Shown piece after piece: positions 39,896-51,250 of a DNA stretch of 64,000 nucleotides. Where the stretch lies: assembly GCF_017654505.1 (NCBI RefSeq), contig NC_054534.1, forward strand, positions 15,695,693 through 15,759,692. The letters run 5' to 3'. Below the pieces are notes generated by a model. It ran no database searches, was not told the origin of the DNA, and saw nothing but the letters and a program-made list of their open reading frames with translations. How positions within the stretch are numbered: the stretch's first letter is position 1; every line of letters begins with the position of its first letter. Made by a program: the position numbers and the translations under genes. This DNA comes from Polyodon spathula (lineage: Eukaryota; Chordata; Actinopteri; Acipenseriformes; Polyodontidae).

Positions 39896-40475
39896 TGTGA
39901 CAGGGTAGCACCACGGCCCAAGCCGTTACTGACAGGAAAGAGAGACAGAACATGCAGTTTAAGTGCGTATGTGCACGTTTATTTAACAAAACCAAATACA
40001 AAAACATTAGCTTTCAATACCACATGTTACAGGAGGCTGTGTGGTCCAGTGGTTAAAGAAACTGGCTTGTAACCAGGAGATACCCGGTTCAAATCCCTGC
40101 TCCCAGCCACTGACTCATTGTGTGACCCTGAACAAGTCACTTAACCTCCTTGTACTCTGTCTTTTCGGGTGAGACGTTGTTGTAAGTGACTCTGCAGCTG
40201 ATGCATAGTTCACACACTCTAGTCTTGTATCTTGTAAAGCGCTTTGTGATGGTGGTCCACTATGAAAGGCGCTATATAAAAATAAAGATTATTATTAAAC
40301 ACCGATACAAAAATCACAGCACAAACAAGCACTCACCCTCACTCCTCCCACTTTTATACATGTGGCCACTCCCCAATAAGCATCAATTACCTAACTGGGG
40401 AATAGCCACCACACCTGTGATTGCTGGCAGGGACAGATTTAACCCCATTCCTGCCAACCTCACATTCCCACACAC
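39896..40475 (-). mobile_element. LTR with a SINE inserted in it
   Basis: The left edge reads TGTGACAGGG, that is CCCTGTCACA on the minus strand, a normal LTR end. On the minus strand a TATAAAAG box lies near 40360 and an AATAAA signal near 39985. The LTR is interrupted at 40031-40297 by a SINE. The outer edge near 40470 and a target duplication are not certain, so this may be a solo LTR or a fragment. Confidence 0.55.
40031..40297 (+). repeat. tRNA-derived SINE with L2-type tail
   Basis: The head has an A box (GTGGTCCAGTGGTTAAAG) and a B box (CGGTTCAAATCC). Between them an anticodon arm survives, CTGG and CCAG around a CTTGTAA-type loop, which suggests tRNA-Thr(TGT) ancestry. The body contains GTGACCCTGAACAAGTCACT. 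The tail, GGCGCTATATAAAAATAAAG with ATT repeats, matches the L2 LINE 3' end at 47851-47875. Confidence 0.85.
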
Positions 40476-40502
40476 ACATTTACAGCACAGGCAGTGAGAG
40501 AC

Positions 40503-41221
40503 TGTGACGGAAAGATGAGTTCTGGTGATGAATTTTCCTCCCGACCTGTGAGGGCGCTAAAGAACGGGAGGAGAAGTATCTGGAAGGGCTGGCCTGACAG
40601 TTCGTTTCCGGGTCAGGGAAGTGGGTCAGCCTGGAGGGAAGCGCGACTCTGTTGTAAGACCGTATTGATTTGAAAGGTAAACGAGAGGCAGCTGCAAGTA
40701 ATAAGGCAGCTGCAACCGTTTATCTCGATATCATGCGGGATTACATATAGGGGCCAGGGTAACGCTGATCTTCTCCTTCGTTTGGGTTAACGTTAGGAGA
40801 GAAGGACTGAGAGAGGAGCTCTCAGAGTATTGTGAAGAGTGTCGTACGTGTTGTGTGTTATTTTCTGTCTGTCTGTAATTGTCTGTCTTTGTCGCAACAA
40901 TAAACAGTTAACGCACATCTCCGGAGCTGTCGAAAGGAGAGCACCATCCGGAGCACCACTGCACTGAGCACCTGCACGTTTTCGATCACCCAGGACTGGT
41001 GACCATACCGTTGTTTTTTTGTTCGGGACTGTGCCCTTGTTTTCATTATCCCTGTGCTTTACACATTGTTGTGTATTGCCGGGGATTTATTATTTTTGAC
41101 GGTCGCCAGACCTGGAAAAGAGCAATAAACCACACTTATTCACTGAATCACTGTTGTCTGTTCATCACTCCTGCACCGCATCACCGCGACATCTGTTCCC
41201 CTTACCAACCATTTTGCCACA
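40503..41221 (+). mobile_element. solo LTR with 5-bp target duplication
   Basis: The element starts TGTGACGG and ends TTTGCCACA, and is flanked by GAGAC at 40498-40502 and 41222-41226. AATAAA signals occur at about 40900 and 41123. No internal retroviral-like genes are present, so it is a solo LTR left by recombination. A Gypsy origin is likely from the TGT...ACA ends and the 5-bp duplication. Confidence 0.88.
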
Positions 41222-41596
41222 GAGACATACAGACAAAACAACAAACAGAAGAAACAATAGTCAAAATAAGAGAGACTAAAAACTATTAAAGCACAGTAAA
41301 TTAGTAGAAGAAACCGAGCCTGTTAAAGGTCTTTTATTTGGGCTTAAACAAAAAAAAAAACCTGTTTGGCAACAGTAAGAACTACACATTTTAATCAAAC
41401 TGAAAAGACGTAAAACTGATTGATTATATCTACACTACACATTTTTACTGTCATGCCATGTTTTTCAATTAGAAATTTTTCATTTACATTTAAACACATT
41501 CGAGTTAGAAAATGTTGATACATATTTAGACTTCCTACACTTATAACCAGTTGCTTAAAAAGACGAATCTAATTTAAATGTTTCTGTTAGTGTATT

Positions 41597-41599
<3 letters not shown>

Positions 41600-41662
<63 letters not shown>

Positions 41663-41741
41663 ACACAAAACAAAAGTAAATTTTAAACCATCATAGACTG
41701 GTATATTAAATATTACGTATAAGCATATATTTGTAAATATA

Positions 41742-41773
<32 letters not shown>

Positions 41774-41820
41774 GATAGATATATATATATATATAGATAC
41801 ACACACACACACACACACAC
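41600..41820. repeat. (CA)n, (AT)n and (CA)n microsatellites
   Basis: CA tract at 41600-41661, AT/GATA tract at 41742-41797, and CA tract at 41799-41820. Confidence 0.95.
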
Positions 41821-41824
41821 ATTG

Positions 41825-42465
41825 TTTCCTTTAACAACATTAACCTAATTATAAAGAAAATTCATTAGACATTTCACCAAGGTAAACTATACTTTTAAAC
41901 AGTAGCCTAAAATCACTAAAACTGCATCTTTCACTTTAGATTTTCAGTGCATGATTTCCAAAGCAGTCTTTTTTCTTGCCCAATGAGTAATTTCTGAAGC
42001 TGAACATAGGTCATTATAAAATGATTACAGATGGCTACAATTAAAATGCCACTGCTTATTTTTAATATTGATAATGTAAAATTGATTAATTTGCATGACC
42101 CCAAACAACAATGTCGCACATGGGATTGTCAGGAGTCAATCAGAGACCTAAGCAAAAAAAAAAAAACAGACATGGTTTGTTAGATTGGCTGTTGCTAAAC
42201 TATACCTTTTTATGTAAATGTACAGAATTTGATGATCGTTTTCACTGCTGTACACCTGTCTGGCCATAAACTGTATTGAATTATGCACTGAACATGAGCT
42301 GTAATCGGGATTTGATTTTTAGATATAATACAGTATGTTGGATGTCCAGCTTTTTATAGAGTTTGTTATTAAAACTGATTGTTAACAGTTAGTGGCAGGG
42401 GTTGTAACCTTAAAAATAGATTTTCATTGAGGATGAATGGGTCCCTCAGATACAAAGTAAATATA
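41825..42465. other. presumed intron 1, no recognised gene
   Basis: Nothing recognised on either strand. Confidence 0.45.
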
Positions 42466-42467
42466 TA

Positions 42468-43060
42468 TAGGGCTGTCAATTAATCGCAGTTAACTTCTGT
42501 GATTAACACTCACATTTTTTTTTTTTTTTTAAACACACGTTAATCACACTCCTGTCTTGTCCCTCTTAGCATACCCTAATTAATTTCCTGCGGTGTGATT
42601 TTAGTGCATGCCAGGATTGAATGAGTGTAGTCATTGTTTGAATATTAAATTAGTCACAGAACCGCAGTATGTAGCAAAGTACTCAAACTAAAGGACTTGT
42701 TAATAGTTTTTTTTTTTTTTTTTTTTTTGTTTTTTGGGGGGGGGGGGGGGGGGGGGGTTTGACGGTTCACTGGATAGAAAGAGGGTTACTTGTATCTACT
42801 GTTAAAGTGAGTCCCAGTATCACAGAAGTGCCTCTAGTCTGCTATACCATCTGCGGGATAAACATGCTTTCACTTCTCAAAATACACTCCAGTAGTTTAT
42901 CTGCGGCAGACAACAATATAACAAATGAAACCCATCAATTTCGACAGAGCACTCTTTTAGAAAATCAGGATCGCTACAAACCTATAAGTCAAGCTCAGTA
43001 CGATACTATAACCAGTGCTGTTGGATAGTTACCGACTGCAGCCCCGTTAACATTGTATCT
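42468..43060 (+). pseudogene. ZBED-type hAT transposon, 5' remnant
   Basis: The left end reads TAGGGCTGTCAATTAATCGC, a hAT-type terminal repeat with an internal near-palindrome around GTTAAC. At 42770-42880 one frame reads RKRVTCIYC, stop, then SLLYHLRDKHAF, a BED zinc finger of the C-x2-C and H-x4-H kind. Further on, frames give DRYKPISQAQYDTITSAV and, after a shift, WIVTDCSPVNIV, typical of the next segment of ZBED transposases. A T-run and G22 lie between the terminal repeat and the finger. The catalytic part and right end are missing. Confidence 0.75.
42703..42757. repeat. T-run followed by G22
   Basis: Poly-T broken by one G passes into 22 consecutive G at 42736-42757. Confidence 0.9.
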
Positions 43061-43188
43061 TTGCTTTATTTCTATAACAGCATTTATTTCCAACAATACT
43101 ATTTACAGTTAAAGAGGATATAACCGTTACTCAGTGAATGTTTGGTTTTACTTAGGCAACTTCACATTCTTAATTACAGAGAATTTTA

Positions 43189-43190
<2 letters not shown>

Positions 43191-43243
<53 letters not shown>
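43191..43243. repeat. (ATT)n microsatellite
   Basis: About 17 ATT units. Confidence 0.95.
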
Positions 43244-43245
<2 letters not shown>

Positions 43246-43474
43246 TTAAATGGCAATGAAAAACAACAGTTTATGAGTAAAGAAAACTGTAAAGGAAACT
43301 GATAATTGTAAATGCAGTAAAGGTGAGTAATACATTAACTCCAATGTGATTTAGCAGTTGGTTCAAACAATTTAAAAACAATGCTGGACTGTAAATAAAT
43401 ATAAAACTATAAAAAGAGAATCATAGTTTTTATGCTGATGATAATACCAAGATTAACTGAGATTATTTTTTATA

Positions 43475-43570
43475 CAGTAGAACCTAATTTATTCGCACCC
43501 CGTTCACCCGAGACTAATTATCCATGCATCCCTGACAAGTTTTATCTCTGAAATACAGTACATTACTGCT
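43475..43570. mobile_element. possible pogo/Tigger terminal repeat
   Basis: ACAGTAGAACCTAATTTATT and CGTTCACCCGAGACTAATTATCC resemble a Tigger end (CAGTAGAACCTC...TTATCCGA type). No coding was found nearby. Confidence 0.35.
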
Positions 43571-44273
43571 AATGTAGACTTAATGCCCACGGTCCACACA
43601 CACATGCACAAAGATGCATGCGTCAGTCTAACCTGTGGAGTCGGCATGACAGCAGAGCTTCGTGTCTTGGTATGAACAGCTGAAGGATTTTGTAAAATTA
43701 GTTCTCCTGATGCAGTTAAATAAGCCCAGCAAACACATTTTGCCTCGCAAACAAAAGACTATGATGGACATTGTCAAGGTTCAACAGAATGACCTGCAGC
43801 AGTGAATTGTTTTAAAAAGCTGATAGGAAGAAAAAAAAAACTTTTGTTGGTATGTATTTTGTTGAATTATAAGATAGGTTTAAATTACACAGCAGGCTTG
43901 TTTAAAATTAATTTTAAAGTAAACTTTTTTTTTCTTTTTATATAATTATATTTTTAGTTTGAAATACCAGAAAACTAGCAACACTTAGCTACAATTATGA
44001 ATGCATAGGATAAATTAGTGATAATACCTTGTGATATTTCTAGCTGCTAGCCACATGACTTGGTTTTCAGGAAAATTGTCAGCTTTGTTGGGCTGAATAG
44101 CTTATTCCCCGTCATAAAATGTCTTATGATCTTGTATCTTTGTAGTATTTTTTTTTTAAAACATTCTTCTGTCTTTGTAATATATTGTATTGCAATATTA
44201 TATATTGTAGCAAACTCTACTTTGGTTTACATTACTAGTTTCTGTATTCTTTTCATGCATTCTAGTCACACTT

Positions 44274-44638
44274 CTAAACAATGTTGCAGCAAGAGTTTTA
44301 ACTGGGACTACGAGACAAGATGATATCACTCCTTTGCTGGCATCTCTACACTGGCTTGCTGTCCGATTTAGGATAGATTTGAAGGTGTTGTTATTAACCT
44401 GTAAGGCACTAAATGGCGTTGCTTCACCTTACCTTAAAAATCTTTTAACACCATATGTCCCCAATCAGACACTCCGATCTGAAGATGCCAGGTTACTTTC
44501 TATACCCATTATTCGGAAAAAGAAAACTCAGGTGGTAGATGTTTCTGCAATATTGCCCCAACATTATTTAATGACCTGCCAGGTACTGTAAGGGATGCCC
44601 CCTCGTTGATGTTTATAAATCTCGATTTGACTGTTTTA
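44274..44638 (+). pseudogene. L2 LINE reverse transcriptase C-terminus, part 1
   Basis: One frame encodes NNVAARVLTGTTRQDDITPL, then LASLHWLAVRFRIDLKVLLL, CKALNGVASPYLKNLL and TLRSEDARLLSIP. This is the conserved region after the polymerase core in L2-type LINEs. The frame is cut at 44638 by the hAT transposon and resumes at 47767. It is 5'-truncated like most LINE copies. Confidence 0.85.
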
Positions 44639-44996
44639 CAGAGTTAGGGTCAATTCCGAATTGAATTGAAATTCAGAGGTCAATTCGAATTCAAGTGTGA
44701 TCACAAAGTGTGGAATTGGTAATAAATTGGAATTGAGAAAAATCTAAAAGCTTTGGAATTGGAATTGGCATTTTTTAGTGAATGGAATGATCAATTCCAT
44801 TTCAATTCCACTGAACAGCACCCAATTTTGCACAAAACTACTGCACTGAATTGCTTTAAAAACCCTGAGGAATAGTATTCCCAGTGTAGCCTGACTCAAT
44901 AGTCAACACACCTGTATGTATGTCACACAGTTACAACAGGTGTCATGAATGATGAGCTGATTACAGCTTGAGTTTCCACAAGGAAGAGGAGAAAAC

Positions 44997-47210
44997 TGGG
45001 ATTTTTGCCCTCAGTGTTTGATCACTTTGATGAGCCAAGTGAAGGTGGCAAAGAGGGAAACCCTTGTGCTATATGTAAACATTGCAGAACATCTGTCTCT
45101 GGTTCAACAAAAGATTCTTCCAACGGCACCTCAAAGTAAGTATATTATGCAACAATCCATATCTTGCATGTCTAAATTTCTTATAAAGATAAATTTATCA
45201 TTTTAATGTTTGGTGTATTTATGCTTTAATTAGTGTATTTTATGATGCAGGTAGAAAATATTTAGTGCAAACTTGTGTAAAAGATTTCTGTTTATATAAT
45301 TGATTAACTAATACAGGTTCATTAAAACTGCTCAGTCTCGCTGAATGAGTTTGTATTATCATTTGTATCCTATCCTATCTTGTCAGATTAAATACAGAGA
45401 ATTAGATATTCCAGCTTGAATCTAGGGTTCATTATTGTAAGGTGACGATTAAATGCTTAGCTTCACCTGGTAATTGAATACTGCTTATTTTGCAAATTTG
45501 CTGTTCAATGTGTTACATACATAAAATGTGTGATTTTTTTTTTTCTCTGTGCATTTTCAGAGAAAGCACTCTGACATCCTTGGGGAGTTTGCTGATCAAT
45601 CTGGCCAGACTTCAGACCCTAGATGTTGAATGTCACAGATCTTCACCAAGTGAAGCTTACCAACAACATTGTTAATTCATTGCTAATGATCTCATGCCCC
45701 TGTCTGTCGTAGACAGCACAGCCTTTCGCAACATCCTCAGCACAGCTGAACCATGCTTCACCATGCCCAGCAGGAAACACCTCAACCAGAAGCTACTTCC
45801 TCAATGTATCTCCAGTGTCCTAGGTCTAAAGAGGAGTCAAATGCAGCAAGCCCAGCACATCTACAGAAAGTATGAGGTAGGGCTGCTACGATAAAATTGA
45901 TTTTCGATTGATTCCATTCCTCATCATATACATCGATTATAAAAACTGGATAATAGATTCAATAATTACATTTTTGTAATACACACAGTTAATAACATTA
46001 TTTAAGTTTATCAACGAAACTGCACCGTACGCCCTACCTTGCTATTTACAGTATTTCTGCCAGACAAGCAAAGGGCATGCTTTTCACATTCAATTGTTGT
46101 GCACAAGCTTTTACTTAACTGTAATGACATTAAAATAATAACGTCTCGGGAAGAGGAATGCACCGAAAATGTGTGGTGCAATCATCGACATTTACGAGAA
46201 CGATTATACTTTGTGTGCCCAATTAATCAATTGCTATTTTGAGACTTAACTGACAGCCCTATTATGAGACTATTGAAGTCTACAACATGGTGACAATACT
46301 GCGAAGGCATTCACTATATTCCCACCATTGGATAAACTGGATTATTTTTCACCTGAGCGTAGCCCCTGCTTCACTCACACTCTACAGTTGGTTGTTCGTG
46401 ATGCCCTGGGAGATACAAGGTGTCCAGAATAGTACATAATTGCCATAAATCCACCACAGAAACAGAGTTACTGTAGGGACACTACAAACTGCAAATTTCA
46501 AAAGCCACAAGGTGGAATAGCCAGCTGAAGACATTGAAGTCAATTTTGAAAGTTCCTGCAGAGGTCCCAAGCTCATGCCATAAGAATTGAAAATCACTGG
46601 GGAACTCTGTGAAAGACTACAGCTATTTCTGAAGAGGTCACTGAGAAGGTCCAGGGAGACCAGATAATCACCGCCAGCTATGTCATCGCATGTGTCCGAG
46701 GTTTACATCATGTGATGGCACACATCAGTGAAACCTATAACAAGACGGTGGTAACCATGCAGTTATCTTTGGAGACGTGCCTTGCAAAGTTTGAGGTGTA
46801 GTGTTTCAAGATGGCTGCAAGTCTGGATCCTCGTTTCAAACTGGCTGGTGCAAGGATGAAGATGTGCACAGCATGAGGGAACTGCTAACTAACAAGGTCA
46901 CCTCTCTGCTACGAAGAGCTGCTGACATGGCTACATCCCCTCCACTAAAGACACTCGTCAGACTCTTTTCATGTATGACCAACCGCTCCACTGAAATCTG
47001 CAGCAGTATCTCCACCACAGACGCCTCTTCTAAAATATCAAACTACCTGTGTCAACCCTGTCTGCCAGAAGATTGTGATGCTGGAAAGAAAAACATTTGG
47101 AGTTCCCCCATTTAGCCCAACTAGCCTGAAAGCATCTAGCCATACCTGCTTCATCTGCACCTGCAGAAAAACTATTTTTAGTGTGGCAGTCAAAGTTTTC
47201 ACGCCTAAGT
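44997..47210 (+). pseudogene. hAT transposase pseudogene with an intron in the BED finger
   Basis: Exon 1 (to 45135) reads FLPSVFDHFDEPSEGGKEG, then CAICKHC and SVSGSTKDSSN. A donor CTCAAA/GTAAGT at 45136 and acceptor TTTTCAG/AGAAAG at 45561 join HLK to RKHSDILGEFADQ, completing a C-x2-C, H-x4-H zinc finger, but a small deletion before HLK breaks the frame. Exon 2 continues, after a stop, with NDLMPLSVVDSTAFRNILST and FTMPSRKHLNQKLLPQ, the segment preceding the catalytic core. Later come AASLDPRFKLA and, at about 47125-47190, AIPASSAPAEKLF, the hATC dimerisation motif. The nested MITE at 45878 and several stops make it nonfunctional. Confidence 0.85.
45878..46261 (-). mobile_element. hAT MITE nested in the hAT transposase
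   Basis: Ends TAGGGCTGCTACGATAAAAT and ACTGACAGCCCTA are the reverse of the element at 11660-12744, and at least the outer 150-200 bp on each side match it. The flanks GTATGAGG and TTATGAGA agree at six central bases, a worn 8-bp duplication. The 384-bp copy is much shorter than its 1085-bp relative. Confidence 0.8.
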
Positions 47211-47436
47211 GATACAATATAAGTGATGAAAAATTTGAAGAGCTTTGATCAGGTATAACAGAATTGATAAGTGATGATAATCTTTATGGCTGTATGCACA
47301 ACTTGATACTTTCTTTGAGATACAATACATACTACAGTACAACACTGTTTGTCTATAGTTTGTTTTCTTTTGTATTTCTTGGCTATGCACATTGTACTGT
47401 AATAAATGTAAATTATCATTATTGCTGTTAAGTGTG

Positions 47437-47437
<1 letters not shown>

Positions 47438-47514
<77 letters not shown>
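47438..47514. repeat. (AT)n microsatellite
   Basis: About 38 AT units inside the hAT transposon. Confidence 0.95.
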
Positions 47515-47518
<4 letters not shown>

Positions 47519-47774
47519 GTATGTGTTGTATGTATGTTGTGTGAGTGTCCCTTATCTTTTAATACAAAATTATAAAAGTTCATGAACTAGAGGTAGAATT
47601 GGATTTGGAATAACAACATTGTAATGAAACTGAATGTATATATGGTTGGAATTGGAATTGACTAGATTTGATTGATGTTTTTTTAAATGGAATTGGAATT
47701 AAATCTGAATTGATGTGGAGACGGAATTAAATTGGAGTTCAATTAGTGGAATTGACCCCAACTCTGCTGTTTTA

Positions 47775-47883
47775 TTTATTTTAAATACTTTAAACTATTT
47801 TATGGGTATTCTTGTTGTTACTTTGTTGTTTTTTTATTTTTTCTTCATGTAAAGCGCTATACAAAAATAAAGATTGATTGAAT
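47775..47883 (+). pseudogene. L2 LINE 3' end, part 2
   Basis: After the second copy of the hAT target duplication the L2 sequence continues into its 3'UTR and ends GTAAAGCGCTATACAAAAAT with GATT repeats. This tail matches that of the SINE at 40031-40297. Confidence 0.8.
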
Positions 47884-47960
47884 ATGTTCCACCCTAACTC
47901 TTAAATCAGCTAACCCCAGTGTGCAACATCATTCTCAAAGCAAACTACTGATCACATTGC

Positions 47961-47961
47961 C

Positions 47962-48015
<54 letters not shown>
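47961..48015. repeat. (AT)n microsatellite
   Basis: About 26 AT units with one TT break. Confidence 0.95.
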
Positions 48016-48017
<2 letters not shown>

Positions 48018-48019
48018 CT

Positions 48020-50065
48020 TTTGCTCAGAAGAGCTTAAGAAAAGTCTGCAAAACAAAAACTGGCAATTGTATCATATGCTGTACATTAAAAAACAAACTA
48101 GCTTTTTTGCATGAGAAGGCAATTCACCTACCAATTTTAGCTGTACCATTTTTTTTTTTTTTTGCCACGCACACCCGTTAGTGTGAGGAATGTGTGTGAT
48201 ATGTGCTGCTGCGTCACATTTTCATCACAATGGAGAAAGAATTTGCATGTAAACCAAGCCAATGAGAAAGATGTTCTGCATTTGACTGATTTGCGTAAGT
48301 GATGTTCAAGAATGAGAAAACAAAATGTTTTTTTGCAAAAGCACAAACATAACACATTGCAGAACAAGATATACCATTTCTAGTTGTTAGGAAAAAGACT
48401 GCATTTAAAACAGTAAGGAAGACATTATTGTGCTTTGCTTAGATAACCGATGGCCCCAGAAAGGTGATCAGAGCACCAAGCTTGTCCAGAGATGATCCTG
48501 CTTACGACAGTCATTTGAACAGCAAGAGATAAACATGACTTGCATTCATCTTCTTTCCCCTAAATATATTCATGAGCATAATTGCATTACAGTTAGCAGT
48601 AAGCATACAATTCTCAGTTCTCAGTGAGCAACATCTTGGTATTATACCTTTGTACATTATAAACATTGGAAAAGCACATGACATAGCATTTATGCTGTTA
48701 CCATATGGTTCCAATATAGAGTTAAAGGGTGAAGGTGAAGCTTTTTTTATATGTATAATTTGCCACACAAAACCTGTGTCATGTTTTAGGTACTAAGCAC
48801 CAAATTAGAGAGAGCTTTTTGCAGATTTAGTACACCTGGCAGATAAGAGGGAAGGACCTTGATTGACTGCATAATAACCTACATGAAAATAGTAATTTCC
48901 ACATGCCACAAGTGTGGCTCTATTCTGACAATATTCTACATATTGTATAATGCAAAGCAACAACTTTCTAAGGATGGTCCAGACTCCCACAGCATAGCAG
49001 TCTTAAGCAATTCCTGGTTTCCGGCACCTGTTCTTGATTAGGCTTATAGTTAAACTTGAGTGGCGATGCAATGGGAGCGTTACTTCTATCCTCATTGTCT
49101 TTTTAGTTTTCAATTTGAGAGCAGCGTGCTAGCAGAGGTAAGCTTAAAGACATGTTTAAAACAATTGTCAGCTGTTAACATTTCCTGACAGCAGAGCCAA
49201 AAAAAGATTTCTGATCTGATAACCTGGTCTGAAGTCTGAAAATGCTTTAGGGAACTCTTCTCACAGGATCTCCAGTAATATGCCTGAAACACTAGTTAAC
49301 CAACACTTTACAACAGAAAGAAGTGATGTACTGTAAGCAGAGCATTGGTTCTTGGTGGTACAGTATTTTATGGTTTGTACTGTATCTTCTACGTCTCAGT
49401 CTAGCACCTTAGTTGTTCTTTACTGAAAGCCAAGACAAGTATCCACAAAAGGGAATCAACCTATTTCAAATCACAAATCATGCAAAACTCATATGCATTG
49501 ATTTACGTGTACCAACTAATCCCCCGAAAAGTTTCGTTACATATGAAAGGGCTTGATACAGTGTATGTAAAAGTCTGAATTGTGACATACATGAATTCAA
49601 TATGCATCGTTAGCATGGGATAATACAGTACATATGGCAGTATACTGCATGCATAAAGACCCAATGCAAAATTAAACAGATCAGTGAATGGTAAATAGAA
49701 GCTTCATAAAAGTGCAGTAAAAAACAAGGCTCTATTTAAACATCTGGGGTCTGTGTCAGTTGGCTTTTGAAAACATTGATTTCTTGATGATTGAGAGACT
49801 ATGCGAATTTAGAAAAAAGTCAAATGTTGAAATCACTAATGTGAATTTAATGACAGTCTTTTTTCTTTTCTTTTTTTTAACAAATATGGAAACATTGTTT
49901 AAATCTGTCGTTTTACTTTTACTAAGCTGATGTCTATTTGAAGTTGAATACTGTCCTGGTCTGTTTCTCTCCCCGTTCTTTTGGCGTACTAACGCAGCCC
50001 TTATGGAAAGTCGTTCCATGGTGCTGAAATTGCTTTCCATACTGCTGAGGTTTTCAAAAAGTATT
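48020..50065. other. presumed intron 1, no recognised gene
   Basis: No transposon ends or coding recognised on either strand. Confidence 0.5.
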
Positions 50066-50070
50066 AACTT

Positions 50071-50071
<1 letters not shown>

Positions 50072-50111
<40 letters not shown>
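50072..50111. repeat. (AT)n microsatellite
   Basis: About 20 AT units. Confidence 0.95.
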
Positions 50112-50113
<2 letters not shown>

Positions 50114-51017
50114 TAATAGTTTCAACCAAATACCTTATCCTACTTGGCTCTTATATAAAAGGATTCATTCATTCAGTGAAAACTGAGATCCTCTCTCGAC
50201 AACATAAACATAAACTGTTCATGCTGTTAAATGTATTAGTGTTGCTATACAGCCAGGTTATTACACAAATGCACAGAAATGTACAACACACAGACCCCTT
50301 TTGTTTTCAAATAAACATGGCTCGAAATTTAACCAAAACAATGTATTTTGTTTTCTAAATTCAGAAAAAAAAAGAAAAAAGTGTTTGAGCAGCACTGTGT
50401 TCTGGAGGGTTTTTCTGTTAGGGTGGAGCAAAGACATCCCAGTCAAATTCCTTAGAATACCTTCAATTTAAACCATTTGTAATTACAAATGCATAGGGCA
50501 TTTTTATATTTTTTTTACAAGGGCTCATTTCACACATGGGGCTCCATCCATCTTCATTTAAAGCTACAAATCAATACAACCGTTTCTACCTCCCCCTCAA
50601 GTTATTTAAAATATACTGTATAGCCTCTGGTGACCACTGCTTCCTTTGTAAAAGTATGGGTTAAAATTTAAGACACAGCATACGTAATGAATACACACAC
50701 AGACACACACACACACACCTCCATGCTACCCATACCACAGAATTCACCGTTCCTCCAAACCAAGCGGGATGAGAAATTCCAAATTTAAATTAAAACGACG
50801 GATTTCGCTGCCAGAGGGAAATCGATGTCGCAAAGTTAAATGTCCTGTTGGCTTTATCAAACCGATTTTTTTTTTTTTATTATATGATTCAGAACGTACT
50901 ATTTTCGTTTAGTTTCCGTTCAAAGTTAGTTTACAAGTTGTCTCAACACATGTCTGTAATTATTAATAATTGCACTACGATGAGTGCGTGTGTTTGTGAA
51001 AACGTCAAGAAATCTTC

Positions 51018-51020
<3 letters not shown>

Positions 51021-51088
<68 letters not shown>

Positions 51089-51097
51089 TATATTATA
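51021..51097. repeat. (AT)n microsatellite
   Basis: About 36 AT units with two breaks, some 150 bp from the candidate PLPPR1 first-exon donor. Confidence 0.95.
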
Positions 51098-51250
51098 TCC
51101 TTATAATTAAAAAAAAAAAAAAAACTTTGAGACAAAAACAGACACACAACAATATTGAAATCACAGAATGCAACTGAAGACAATAGCAAAGCGCTGTCAA
51201 TTTTTCGTACATGATTGCATTTGTACCCACCGCCCGCTTCCATCACTTAC

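Larger units (their letters stand above)
44639..47766 (+). mobile_element. hAT transposon, 3.1 kb, with 8-bp target duplication
   Basis: The ends read CAGAGTTAGGGTCAATTCC and, in reverse complement, CAGAGTTGGGGTCAATTCC. CTGTTTTA lies on both sides (44631-44638 and 47767-47774). Both subterminal regions (44640-44830 and 47585-47750) are packed with GGAATTGGAATTG-type words, likely transposase-binding repeats. Inside are a broken transposase gene, an (AT)n tract at 47438-47514, and a nested hAT MITE. Confidence 0.93.

Noticed and set aside
40031..40100. Possible tRNA gene
   Set aside because: A and B boxes are present, but it is joined to a SINE body and L2-type tail, and the acceptor stem does not close. 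It is a SINE head.
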